DNA of 64,000 nt from Muribaculum sp. An289 (lineage in GTDB: Bacteria; Bacteroidota; Bacteroidia; Bacteroidales; UBA932), in NCBI RefSeq assembly GCF_002159555.1, contig NZ_NFIV01000002.1, positions 62,001 to 126,000 of the forward strand, given 5' to 3'. The notes under the pieces were generated by a model. It was not told the origin of the DNA and made no database searches. It saw nothing but the letters and a program-made list of their open reading frames with translations. The translations under genes and the position numbers were made by a program. This document shows, in pieces, positions 46,636-55,365 of this stretch (its first letter is position 1; each line of letters opens with the position of its first letter).

Positions 46636-47736
46636 ATGAGACAGCTTAAGGCATTTGTTAAAAAGGAATTTCTTCACGTGTTTAGGGACAGCAGGACGAT
46701 GTTGATATTGCTCGGAATACCGACTGTCCAAATTATATTGTTCGGATTTGCGATTTCAACAGAAATACGCAATATGGATCTTGCGGTAGTATCTGTACAA
46801 CAGGATGAGGTGATAAGAAGACTGACGGAAAGAATAGATGCGAGTGAATATTTCACAGTACGCAAGATACTCCACAGTTCAGATAATATAGAGAAATATT
46901 TCAGGGACGGAAGTATAAGTCTGGCAATGGTATTCTCTCCCGGTTTTGCCGATGAGGTATTCTCCCCGGAAGGAAGTGTTGTCCAATTGATAACCGATGG
47001 GTCCAATACCAATACTGCCAGAGCGGCAGCAGCATATGCTTCAGGAATAATAACCATGGAACTTTCCTCTGGCGCAACAGCCGGACAAGCAGGGATACAA
47101 CCGAATATCAAAATGCTGTTTAATCCTCAAATGCGCAGCTCGTACAGTTTTGTTCCCGGAGTCATGGGGCTGATTATCATTCTCATCTGCGCCATGATGA
47201 CCTCCATCTCTATCGTAAGGGAGAAAGAATCCGGTACAATGGAAATTCTCCTTGTTTCTCCAATGAGGCCTTTAGTCATTATTATTTCTAAAATGATCCC
47301 TTACATGGTATTATCCATAGTCAACTACCTGACCATATTGCTGTTGTCAATAACATTGCTGGATGTCCCGATGACCGGGAGTTTCTGGAGTCTCACTCTG
47401 CTGTCTCTTATTTACATAATTGTTTCCCTTGCCCTCGGCCTGTTGATTTCTACAAAAGCAAGAACTCAGCTCGCCGCAATGCTAGGCTCCGGTATGGTGC
47501 TGATGATTCCAGTGATATTCCTTTCCGGTCTCCTATTTCCCATTGAGAGTATGCCGAGAATATTTCAAATAGTTTCTTATATCATTCCGGCTAGTTGGTA
47601 CATTGAGGGTGTAAGGAAATTGATGATAGAGGGCCTTTCTATGAGCATGGTCGCAAAAGAGTTTATCATACTGTCTGTAATGGCGGTCTTTTTACTGGCA
47701 ATAAGTATTAAAAACTTCAAACTCAGACTGAAATGA
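46636..47736 (+). CDS. ABC-2 type permease (YbhS-like)
   Basis: The 366-residue protein has one N-terminal helix (TMLILLGIPTVQIILFGFAI), a periplasmic domain of about 130 residues and five C-terminal helices. These contain the ABC-2 motif REKESGTMEILLVSPM. It is the first of two permeases that form the membrane part of the exporter. Its composition is more AT-rich than that of the ATPase genes. It overlaps the second permease gene by ATGA. Confidence 0.92.
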   Translation: MRQLKAFVKKEFLHVFRDSRTMLILLGIPTVQIILFGFAISTEIRNMDLAVVSVQQDEVIRRLTERIDASEYFTVRKILHSSDNIEKYFRDGSISLAMVFSPGFADEVFSPEGSVVQLITDGSNTNTARAAAAYASGIITMELSSGATAGQAGIQPNIKMLFNPQMRSSYSFVPGVMGLIIILICAMMTSISIVREKESGTMEILLVSPMRPLVIIISKMIPYMVLSIVNYLTILLLSITLLDVPMTGSFWSLTLLSLIYIIVSLALGLLISTKARTQLAAMLGSGMVLMIPVIFLSGLLFPIESMPRIFQIVSYIIPASWYIEGVRKLMIEGLSMSMVAKEFIILSVMAVFLLAISIKNFKLRLK

Positions 47737-48845
47737 TGATAAAGTTTCTAATAATAAAAGAATTCAAACAGTTCTTCCGCAATCCGTTTTTGCCTAAACT
47801 GATTGTTATATTCCCTATAATGATTATGCTGGTAATACCGTGGATAATGACTATGGATATAAAGAACATACGTTTGGCTGTAGTGGATACTGATGGAAGC
47901 AGTATGTCAGGTAAGTTCATACAGAAAATAGATGCATCCGGCTATTTCATTCTTAGGGATGTAAGCGCAAATTACAATGAGAGCATGGAGCAGCTTATGC
48001 TGAATAAAGTAGATGCAATAATAGAAATACCGGACTACTTTGAGGAACAGCTTATAATGACTGGACAATCTCCTATGCAGATATCTATTAATGCTGTGAA
48101 CCAGATAAAAGGAACACTCGGCTCAGGATATATCAATGCTGTATGCGGGGACTTTTACACCGAGAATTTATCTTATCTGTATAAGGATAACCCTGAGAGA
48201 ATACCGAAAGTGAGTATAAGTGTGCTTAACAAGTTCAACCCGTATATGGACTATAAGAACTTCATGATTCCTGCCTACATGGTCATCGTTATTATTCTTC
48301 TCGGAGGCTTTCTCCCGGCCTTGAACATCGTAGGTGAAAAGGAGAAAGGGACCATTGAGCAGATAAACATCACGCCTGTCCGCAAGACATCATTTATTTT
48401 CGCAAAGCTGATTCCATATTGGGTTATGGGACTCATAGTGTTGTCCATCTGCATGCTGCTGGCTTGGGCTGTATATGGGTTGTCGCCGCATGGTGGCATT
48501 TGGACTGTCTATCTGTTTTCCCTCCTTTTCATATTCGCTCTTTCCGGATTCGGGCTGGTTGTTTCCAACTACTCCGACACCATGCAGCAGGCCATGTTCG
48601 TCATGTTCTTCTTCATATTGGTTTTCATGCTGATGAGCGGACTGCTCACTCCTATATCCTCCATGCCTGAATGGGCACAGGTTATCACCTGGCTGAACCC
48701 TCCGAGATACTTCATTGAGATGATGAGAGGGGTCTATCTGCAGGGATGCTCTTTAGCAGACCTCAGCCACCAGCTTCTGGCATTGCTGGGCTTTGACGTT
48801 TTCTTCGGCACTTGGGCCGTCATGAGCTACAGGAAGACATATTGA
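47733..48845 (+). CDS. ABC-2 type permease (YbhR-like)
   Basis: The 370-residue protein has the same layout as the first permease: one N-terminal helix, a periplasmic domain and five C-terminal helices with EKEKGTIEQINITPVRK. It should pair with the first permease. It is the last gene of the efflux cassette and is followed after 17 bp by rteA with no terminator between, so read-through from the cassette into the regulators is likely. Confidence 0.92.
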   Translation: MMIKFLIIKEFKQFFRNPFLPKLIVIFPIMIMLVIPWIMTMDIKNIRLAVVDTDGSSMSGKFIQKIDASGYFILRDVSANYNESMEQLMLNKVDAIIEIPDYFEEQLIMTGQSPMQISINAVNQIKGTLGSGYINAVCGDFYTENLSYLYKDNPERIPKVSISVLNKFNPYMDYKNFMIPAYMVIVIILLGGFLPALNIVGEKEKGTIEQINITPVRKTSFIFAKLIPYWVMGLIVLSICMLLAWAVYGLSPHGGIWTVYLFSLLFIFALSGFGLVVSNYSDTMQQAMFVMFFFILVFMLMSGLLTPISSMPEWAQVITWLNPPRYFIEMMRGVYLQGCSLADLSHQLLALLGFDVFFGTWAVMSYRKTY

Positions 48846-48862
48846 GGATAAATTGGGACAAA

Positions 48863-51181
48863 ATGTATATGTCTTTACGACAGAAAATATTATTTTCCTA
48901 TATTATACTTATTATGCTTATTGGCAGCATGACTGCCATATTACTCTTTGACCGTGCCCGGATAAGGGAAATCGAGGAAGAGAGTGCGGAGATACGGTCT
49001 GTTCGCCGGGACATCAACACCGTACACCGCCGCATCACAGAGCTTGCAACCCTCGGAGAGTCGGTCATGGCATGGGACACTACGGAGTACCATCTGTATC
49101 ACGAGAAACGTATGTCAGTCGATACCCTGTTAGCAGACCTGAAACAAAACTGTACCGGATTTGTCCTGCCAGAACAGGTGGACACCCTGCGGATGCTGCT
49201 CTCCGACAAAGAACATCACCTGTACCGCATCATGAAAGCATTCCACTGTCAGGAAATAGCCGACAGCCTTATAGCGGAGCAGTTGCCGAAAGTAACATCA
49301 CAGGCCACCCGTACCAGAACGGTCATCCGGAAGAAGAAAGGCATAGCCGGATGGTTCGGCAAAAAGGACACGGTGACAATTCCAGTTCCCGCCGCACCCC
49401 TTCATTCCCTGAACGAGCGGCTCATATCCCTGCAGGAGAAGCGTATCCGCGATCTTGACACCTATACCGACAGCCTCCGCTTCTACAACCGCGAACTGAA
49501 CATCAGGCTGTACTCGTTCATAGCCATGCTGGACAGACAGGCACAGACCGCTTTCCAGTACCGGGAGCAGAAGATTGCCGAGGCGCAAAGGCATTCCTTT
49601 CGCCTCATAGCCGGACTCGTAGGTGCTGCCATCGTCCTGCTCATCGTCTCGCACATCAAAATCATGCGTGATATCCAATGCAGGGAACGGGACAGTAAAC
49701 AGAAAGAGGAACTGATAAGCAAACTCCGGAAAATCAACGGCAAGAACGAAGAACTTATAAAATCCCGCCGGAAAATCATACAGACCATAACGCATGAACT
49801 GCGCTCACCATTGGCGGCCATAAGCGGCAACGCGGAACTGCTTACACAAGACATCGCCGATACAGAGAGACAACGGCATACGGAGGCCATACTGCTGTCC
49901 TCAGACCGCATGACAGCACTGCTCAACAACCTGCTCAATTTTTTCCGTCTTGACAGCGGGAAGGAGACCGTCAGTCCCAGACCTTTCCGCCTGGCCGGTA
50001 TCGTTGAAACCCTTGATGCCGAATTCAGACCACAGGCAGAGGCTAAAGGGCTTGCATTCGTGTCGGAGAACTGTATTGACGAAGTGGTCTTGGGTGATAA
50101 AGACATGGTATTGCGCATAGGAAGCAACCTGCTCTCCAATGCTGTGAAATTTACAGAAAGAGGCATGGTGTCCATAAGAGCGTCATTCGACCACGGAATA
50201 TATACGATGGAAGTGGAAGATACCGGCAGCGGAATAGATAAACGGCATCAGAAAATAATCTATAGACCATTTGAAAGACTTTCAAATGCAGCTACGCAGG
50301 ACGGATTCGGCCTCGGCCTGTCCATAGTACGCAATCTTGTAAGGCTGATGAACGGAAAAATCTTTTTGGACAGCGAATCCGGAGAAGGTTGTACCTTTAC
50401 TATAAAACTGCCTCTTGATACGGCCGGCAGTATCAGTGAGAACTTGGATAACAGAACCGTGTCATGCGGGAATATCACCGTACTGCTCCTTGATAACGAT
50501 GAGGTGATCCTGGCGATGACAAAAGAAATGCTTGTCAGGCAGAAAATACACTGCGATATATGCCGTAATGTCCGTGAGCTGCTGGACTGTATGCGTACAC
50601 GTGACTATGACCTGCTGATTACTGACCTGAAAATGCCGGACATCAACGGTTATGAAATTCTTGAATTGCTGCGCACCTCAAACATCGGGAATTCCAGGGA
50701 AATCCCGGTAATAGCCTGCACCGCAATGGACAACAGTTCGGAAGCGGAACTGCTTGCCGCGGGCTTCAGCGCCTGCCTGTTCAAGCCGTTTTCCGGTGAC
50801 GAGGCGGCACGCATCATTTCATCCTGTATCGGCAACACCCGTCCCGCTCATGACAGTATAGATCTGACACCGCTGATTGCCTATGGAAACAAAGAAGAGA
50901 CTCTGGACAGGCTTGCATCAGAGACAGTGAAGGAAATGGATAAAATATGGCAGGCCTGCAGGAAGATGGATATTGCCGGATTGGATACCATGATACACCA
51001 TCTGCGCAGTTCATGGATGCTGCTCAAGGCGGCCCGTCCTCTTCAAGACCTCTACGATACAGTACACTCTCCGGAGATGGACGGAACGGAACTGAAAGAA
51101 AAGGTGCAGGCTGTGCTGGATACAGGAGAAATGATTGTCATGCAGGCTCAAAAGAAGAAGGAGGAGCTATGGGAAAAGTGA
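48863..51181 (+). CDS. rteA: Hybrid sensor kinase RteA
   Basis: I start at the ATG at 48863 (772 residues). Two membrane segments (about 7-27 and 247-266) enclose a periplasmic region. Then come HisKA (ITHELRSPLAAISGNAELL), the ATPase domain (GFGLGLSIVRNLV), a receiver (LLITDLKMPDINGY) and a C-terminal Hpt domain with the phosphorylatable histidine in IHHLRSSW. This layout and its position before an NtrC-type regulator identify RteA of CTnDOT-type elements. In CTnDOT it responds, with RteB, to tetracycline-induced expression from the tetQ operon. Confidence 0.9.
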   Translation: MYMSLRQKILFSYIILIMLIGSMTAILLFDRARIREIEEESAEIRSVRRDINTVHRRITELATLGESVMAWDTTEYHLYHEKRMSVDTLLADLKQNCTGFVLPEQVDTLRMLLSDKEHHLYRIMKAFHCQEIADSLIAEQLPKVTSQATRTRTVIRKKKGIAGWFGKKDTVTIPVPAAPLHSLNERLISLQEKRIRDLDTYTDSLRFYNRELNIRLYSFIAMLDRQAQTAFQYREQKIAEAQRHSFRLIAGLVGAAIVLLIVSHIKIMRDIQCRERDSKQKEELISKLRKINGKNEELIKSRRKIIQTITHELRSPLAAISGNAELLTQDIADTERQRHTEAILLSSDRMTALLNNLLNFFRLDSGKETVSPRPFRLAGIVETLDAEFRPQAEAKGLAFVSENCIDEVVLGDKDMVLRIGSNLLSNAVKFTERGMVSIRASFDHGIYTMEVEDTGSGIDKRHQKIIYRPFERLSNAATQDGFGLGLSIVRNLVRLMNGKIFLDSESGEGCTFTIKLPLDTAGSISENLDNRTVSCGNITVLLLDNDEVILAMTKEMLVRQKIHCDICRNVRELLDCMRTRDYDLLITDLKMPDINGYEILELLRTSNIGNSREIPVIACTAMDNSSEAELLAAGFSACLFKPFSGDEAARIISSCIGNTRPAHDSIDLTPLIAYGNKEETLDRLASETVKEMDKIWQACRKMDIAGLDTMIHHLRSSWMLLKAARPLQDLYDTVHSPEMDGTELKEKVQAVLDTGEMIVMQAQKKKEELWEK

Positions 51182-52470
51182 TTATAATAGAGGACAACCC
51201 GGTCTATTGCGACTATGTGGGCAACCTTCTCGCCAAGTCCGGAGTACCTTCGAAGAAATATTACAGTCTTCAGGCGGCGAGGAAGGCATTACTTAATGTG
51301 GAACCGGATGACATTATCCTTTCAGACCTGCGTTTTCCCGACGGAGACGGCATAGAACTGTTGCGACATCTCCGTGATTCAGGACACCGTAATCCGTTCT
51401 TCATAATGACTGACTACGATGAAGTTCCTACCGCTGTCCGCTCAATGAAATCAGGAGCCACTGATTATGTCAGCAAACGCATGCTGGAGGACGAGCTGCT
51501 GCCGGTGCTGCATAATCTATGGAGACAGCAGGAACAGAAAATCCAGAAACAGGACCGGATATACGAAAGGGAAAGCGAGGCTTTCCGTAATATACACCAC
51601 AGGGTCAGACTTGTGGCACCAACCGACATGAGTGTCCTGATACTTGGCGAGAACGGTACCGGCAAAGATCATATCGCAAGGAAAATACATGAGCAGAGCA
51701 CCCGTTCGGACAAGCCCTATGTCGCTCTGGATTGCAGCATGCCTACTCCTTCTCTTGCGGCATCCATACTGTTCGGGCACGAGAAAGGTGCATTTACAGG
51801 AGCGGACGGGAGCAAGTCAGGATATTTCATGGAAGCAGACGGCGGAACTTTGTTCCTTGATGAAGTCGGCAATCTCCCGTTGGAAGTGCAGCAGATGCTG
51901 TTGAGGGCTATTCAGAACAGGACTTACCGCCCGTTAGGAGGTAATCGGGACATAACGGCAGATGTACGGATTGTCGCCGCCACCAACGAGAATCTGGAGA
52001 CGGCGATAGAGGAGAAACGCTTCCGCAGGGATCTGTATTACCGCCTGAGAGAATTCGTTATAGAAGTACCTCCGCTGAGGGAATGCCGGGAGGACATATT
52101 GCCTCTGGCCGACTATTTTCTCGGACGGATGAACGAATCCTTGAAGAAGTCTGTCAAAGGATTCGATGCCGGTGCAAGGAAAATGTTGCTTGACTACCGC
52201 TGGCCCGGTAATGTTCGGGAATTGAAGCAGGTGGTACAGACGGCCGTGCTGATGGCAAGTGAGGGGCAGGTCACTTCGGAAACTCTGGAACTGAAAATTG
52301 ACAATACGGCAGCGGATACGGAACTTGCATTGACGGATGAGAACATGCAGAGAGAACGGATAATCAAGGCCCTGAGACAGGCCGGAGGGAACAAGAGACA
52401 GGCGGCAAGGCTGCTCGGTATCAGTCCTCCGACACTGTATAAGAAGATGGAACAGTACAATATACTTTAG
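51169..52470 (+). CDS. rteB: NtrC-type response regulator RteB
   Basis: I start at the ATG at 51169, preceded by a perfect AGGAGG, because the receiver begins directly after it (433 residues). The receiver has IIIEDNP and [12 protein letters not shown]. The AAA+ domain has Walker [10 protein letters not shown], the sigma-54 contact motif GAFTGA and Walker [11 protein letters not shown] Fis-type HTH closes the protein ([20 protein letters not shown]). It overlaps rteA by 13 bp. In CTnDOT, RteB activates rteC, which starts the excision cascade. Confidence 0.93.
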   Translation: MGKVIIIEDNPVYCDYVGNLLAKSGVPSKKYYSLQAARKALLNVEPDDIILSDLRFPDGDGIELLRHLRDSGHRNPFFIMTDYDEVPTAVRSMKSGATDYVSKRMLEDELLPVLHNLWRQQEQKIQKQDRIYERESEAFRNIHHRVRLVAPTDMSVLILGENGTGKDHIARKIHEQSTRSDKPYVALDCSMPTPSLAASILFGHEKGAFTGADGSKSGYFMEADGGTLFLDEVGNLPLEVQQMLLRAIQNRTYRPLGGNRDITADVRIVAATNENLETAIEEKRFRRDLYYRLREFVIEVPPLRECREDILPLADYFLGRMNESLKKSVKGFDAGARKMLLDYRWPGNVRELKQVVQTAVLMASEGQVTSETLELKIDNTAADTELALTDENMQRERIIKALRQAGGNKRQAARLLGISPPTLYKKMEQYNIL

Positions 52471-52484
52471 AAAAGAATCCGAAG

Positions 52485-52517
52485 TTGGAGATATTCCGCA
52501 TAAAAGGAGTATCTTTG
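52485..52517 (+). promoter_or_regulatory. Promoter downstream of rteB
   Basis: TATCTTTG at 52510-52517 is a consensus -7 box, with TTGG at 52485-52488 after a 21-bp spacer. It would give a leader of about 280 bases before the reductase-like gene. Confidence 0.6.
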
Positions 52518-52623
52518 TGTCAGGCAGCAGGAGGATATATTCTTCCTGACGTCATTTGATACAGACGGACAAGGCGGCTGGCGCTGTCTGTCCGACAATA
52601 TATAGACATAAGACCGCAAGGCG

Positions 52624-52745
52624 TTTCAAGCGAAAATCTGGAACATTGGAACTACAGAGACGATTGCGCAATGCTTATGCTATGCTTACGCATGGCGTGC
52701 ATTCGCATACTCTCTGTAAAGGCTTTCCAGAGCCGTCGCTTGAAA
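52624..52745 (+). promoter_or_regulatory. Long imperfect hairpin in the leader of the reductase-like gene
   Basis: Three blocks pair in nested order: TTTCAAGCGA (52624-52633) with TCGCTTGAAA (52736-52745), TCTGGAA (52637-52643) with TTCCAGA (52725-52731), and TACAGAGA (52653-52660) with TCTCTGTA (52711-52718). A weaker inner stem, GCGCAATGC with GCATTCGC, closes the loop. It covers about 120 bases of the 335-base gap after rteB. It may be an attenuator or a small folded RNA. Confidence 0.6.
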
Positions 52746-52805
52746 GTGGTGCGTTTGCACGCTTCTTTTTTGGACGGCTTCCGGTCAAAAGACAAAGACC
52801 GATAT

Positions 52806-53234
52806 ATGGCAAAAGTACAGATACTCACATTCCAGTCCATTGACGGGTATATGGTGGAGGGCTGCAAGGAACAGTACCCGTCTCTTTATGATGAACGGGC
52901 CGTTTTGTATCAAGGAGCCACATTCATACTGAATGCGGACAGCCCCCTGTCCATGCTGATGGAGGACTTGGAAAATGAATGCAATGATGCAGTCTATCTC
53001 ATTGAAGCGTTGCCACGGAATGAAAGCATTATAAATACGATGCTGCAGATGCGGCTGGTTGATGAAATTGTCATCTGTACCGTTCCTGTCTTGCAGGGAA
53101 ATGGAACGAGGCTGTTCCGAACATGTATCCCTCCTGCAACATGCTGGGAAAGTGAAAGCACTTCGATAAGCAAGAACGGCACTGTAAGAACCGTTTTCCG
53201 AAAAATCGGTCCGTTTGATAAAAACAGGGTGTAA
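52806..53234 (+). CDS. Short RibD_C/dihydrofolate reductase-like protein
   Basis: I start at the ATG at 52806, where the family pattern begins (MAKVQILTFQSIDGYM); the frame is open further upstream but crosses the leader hairpin. The product is 142 residues, shorter than the usual 170-200. The first strand, a VYLIEALPRNESIINTMLQ segment and the end LVDEIVICTVPVLQGNGTRLF fit the RibD C-terminal reductase fold. The central NADPH loop seems shortened, so activity is doubtful. Related genes occur near rteC in other elements. Confidence 0.72.
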   Translation: MAKVQILTFQSIDGYMVEGCKEQYPSLYDERAVLYQGATFILNADSPLSMLMEDLENECNDAVYLIEALPRNESIINTMLQMRLVDEIVICTVPVLQGNGTRLFRTCIPPATCWESESTSISKNGTVRTVFRKIGPFDKNRV

Positions 53235-53392
53235 ACCGGATTTACACACCGTCAATATATTTTACGCTTCTGCGTGTCTCGTCTGGAAGCCGTGGATTTT
53301 TTTAGAAGTACGATATCCTTGTATATCAATGCGGTGTCTGTCCGATGATAAGAATACAGCACGATATGGAACTCCGTTTGTCCTGATGTTTT

Positions 53393-53404
53393 ATGTGCGC
53401 ACAT
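53393..53404. promoter_or_regulatory. 12-bp palindrome upstream of rteC
   Basis: ATGTGCGCACAT is a perfect palindrome 36 bp before the rteC ATG. It is a candidate binding site for RteB or another dimeric regulator. No consensus promoter is visible between it and rteC. Confidence 0.5.
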
Positions 53405-53440
53405 CCCTACCAAAGTGTAACAACATAAAACTGATAACAG

Positions 53441-54067
53441 ATGGAGCATCTCATATTGACGGAAACGGAGTTTTTTCGTCTGATAGACAATCCTGACAGC
53501 CGCAACGGACTAAATGCGGCATACAACGAGTTTACTATGGCGGTCGTGTCGCTCTGCACGGGAGCGGCAAGCCCCTGCCACCCGCTTCCTGCGTTGAGCT
53601 ATGCGGAAACGGAACTGCAATACCACAAAGCCCTGCAAGGCACGGACACCGACCACGGCGTGTATGTGCGCAAAGCCCTCGCCTTCGTGCGCAAGATGCT
53701 GAAGCACCTTGCCCTGCCACACAGCCAAGTGCCGCCACTATCCTCCATCCCCTCCAAAGACGAAAAGAAAGACGACACGCCTGCCGATGCCCCGCCCATG
53801 CGGTGGACGGGCAAGGCCTCCGACCTTGTAGAAATCCTTTACGGCATGGCGGAGATGGGCTGCATCAATGACGGGGAAATCACCGTCGGCGAACTTGCCG
53901 CCTTTTTTTACTCACTGTTCAATGTGGAGGCGAAAGACTGTTACCGCATCTATTCCGACCTCAAACTGCGCAAGAACGACAGCCGTACCTATTTTCTTGA
54001 CAAAATGCAGGAGAAGCTTAACCGGCGCATGGACATGGACGAGGAACGCGAAAGGACAAGACGGTAA
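53441..54067 (+). CDS. rteC: RteC-family regulator
   Basis: The 208-residue protein has the RteC C-terminal pattern: MRWTGKASDLVEILYGMAEMG, then LAAFFYSLFNVEAKDCYRIY and KLRKNDSRTYFLDKMQEKL, followed by a charged tail with RMDMDEERE. In CTnDOT, RteC binds upstream of the excision operon and activates it, and is itself activated by RteB. Here it follows rteA-rteB after about 1 kb, with a reductase-like gene between. A possible target is the divergent region near 30.4 kb. Confidence 0.92.
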   Translation: MEHLILTETEFFRLIDNPDSRNGLNAAYNEFTMAVVSLCTGAASPCHPLPALSYAETELQYHKALQGTDTDHGVYVRKALAFVRKMLKHLALPHSQVPPLSSIPSKDEKKDDTPADAPPMRWTGKASDLVEILYGMAEMGCINDGEITVGELAAFFYSLFNVEAKDCYRIYSDLKLRKNDSRTYFLDKMQEKLNRRMDMDEERERTRR

Positions 54068-54115
54068 AACAATAAGATTTGATGGGAGATATAGCCCGTA
54101 TCTTCCACATTTTTG

Positions 54116-54123
54116 TACTTTTG
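54116..54123 (+). promoter_or_regulatory. Probable -7 element of the nuclease gene
   Basis: TACTTTTG matches TAnnTTTG and lies 23 bp before the ATG at 54147. No TTTG box is seen at the right distance. Confidence 0.5.
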
Positions 54124-54146
54124 TAGAACAATTAAGACCATATAGT

Positions 54147-55301
54147 ATGGAACAATTAGCGAACAACATACAGGGTATAACCTTTGAACAATTAGCGCAG
54201 AATATTCTTGCTCTCGATGGCTCAATGCGCGGGTTGGCTGTAAAAGCCATAAATCGAACAGCCACATTGCGTAATTGGATTATTGGTGGCTATATCATTG
54301 AATACGAGTAGAATGGAAGCGACAGGGCTAAATATGGGGACGGATTGTTGAAGAGTCTGGAAAAACGTGTTGCGCAAAAAGGATTAAATGTAACTCTTTT
54401 CCAATCTGCGCGGCTGTTCTATCGTTATTATCCACAAATTGAAACATTGATTTCGGAGAATTATGCGACACTGTCGCATAATTTGCCATTGCCGGAGATT
54501 TATGCTACAATGTCGCATAAATTATCTTTATCTGGAAATGCGCTGGAAGTTAATTGCCAATCAACCCAATTCACTACTCCTGCCCAAAAAATTGTTTCTA
54601 CGCTCTCATTTTCTCACATTCGGGAATTACTTGCAGTGGAAGATCCTTTAGTGCGTTTTTTCTATGAAACCGAGTGTATTCGTGGAACATGGAGCGTCCG
54701 TGAACTTCGCAGGCAAATCAACTCCAATCTTCATATACGCATCGGTTTATCGGAGGACAAGATGAAAACCATGATGCTTGTCAATGATAAAGCGGAACAT
54801 CAATCAGTGCAACTTCAACTGCGCGACCCATATACATTCGAGTTTCTCGGTCTTCAAGCAAAAGATGTCGTTACGGAGAACGATATAGAAGAAGCCCTGA
54901 TTGTTCATTTGCAAGAGTTCCTACTGGAACTTGGCAAAGGTTTTTGTTTTGAGGCTCGCCAGAAACGTATCATAATAGACGGAGAATATTATTATGCAGA
55001 CCTCGTCTTCTATAACCGTCTGCTTCATTGTAGCGTCATTGTGGAATTGAAAAATGACGAGTTCCTCCATGAGCACATAGGACAACTGAACGCCTATGTC
55101 AGCTATTATGCAGAAAACGAAATGCAACCGGGCGACAATCCTCCCGTGGGAATTTTGCTTTGCACCCATAAAGGGAAAAAGATGGTGGAATATGCTCTTG
55201 GCAGTATGGATAACAAACTGTTTGTTTCGACCTATAAACTGCAATTACCCGACAAGCAACAATTAGAACAGTTTATCATAAAAGAATGTCATAACGACTG
55301 A
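54147..55301 (+). pseudogene. YhcG-family (DUF1016) nuclease interrupted by an in-frame amber codon
   Basis: The frame runs from ATG 54147 to a stop at 55301 except for a TAG at 54309-54311. Before it is the N-terminal DUF1016 helix region (NWIIGGYIIEYE), and after it, in the same frame, NGSDRAKYGDGLLKSLEKR continues without loss. The family has Q at that point, so one C-to-T change (CAG to TAG) explains it. The C-terminal PDDEXK nuclease core is intact: ADLVFYNRLL, then VIVELKNDEF and HIGQLNAYVSYY. YhcG proteins are often linked to restriction or phage defence. Translation could restart at TTG 54345, giving 318 residues that retain the nuclease. Confidence 0.85.
54459..54483. repeat. 25-nt perfect inverted repeat inside the nuclease gene
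   Basis: AATTATGCGACA and TGTCGCATAATT flank a single C. TGTCGCATAA occurs again at 54511-54520. The repeats encode the peptide pair ATLSHNL and ATMSHKL. Confidence 0.85.
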
Positions 55302-55319
55302 TTACCTCAGATCAATACA

Positions 55320-55359
55320 AAAAGCGGAAGAATATCGCAATGACTATTCTTCCGCTTTT
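55320..55359. terminator. Bidirectional terminator between the nuclease gene and mobC
   Basis: A 15-bp stem (AAAAGCGGAAGAATA with TATTCTTCCGCTTTT) encloses a 10-base loop, with T-tracts on both strands. Confidence 0.92.
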
Positions 55360-55365
55360 CTATTT

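Noticed and set aside
52671-52805. Upstream extension of the reductase-like gene
   Set aside because: The extra 45 codons cross the long hairpin and show no match to the family; the ATG at 52806 begins exactly where the fold begins.
54459-54520. CRISPR-like repeat
   Set aside because: The repeats are too short and too few, lack regular spacers and lie inside a coding sequence. No cas genes are present in the window.
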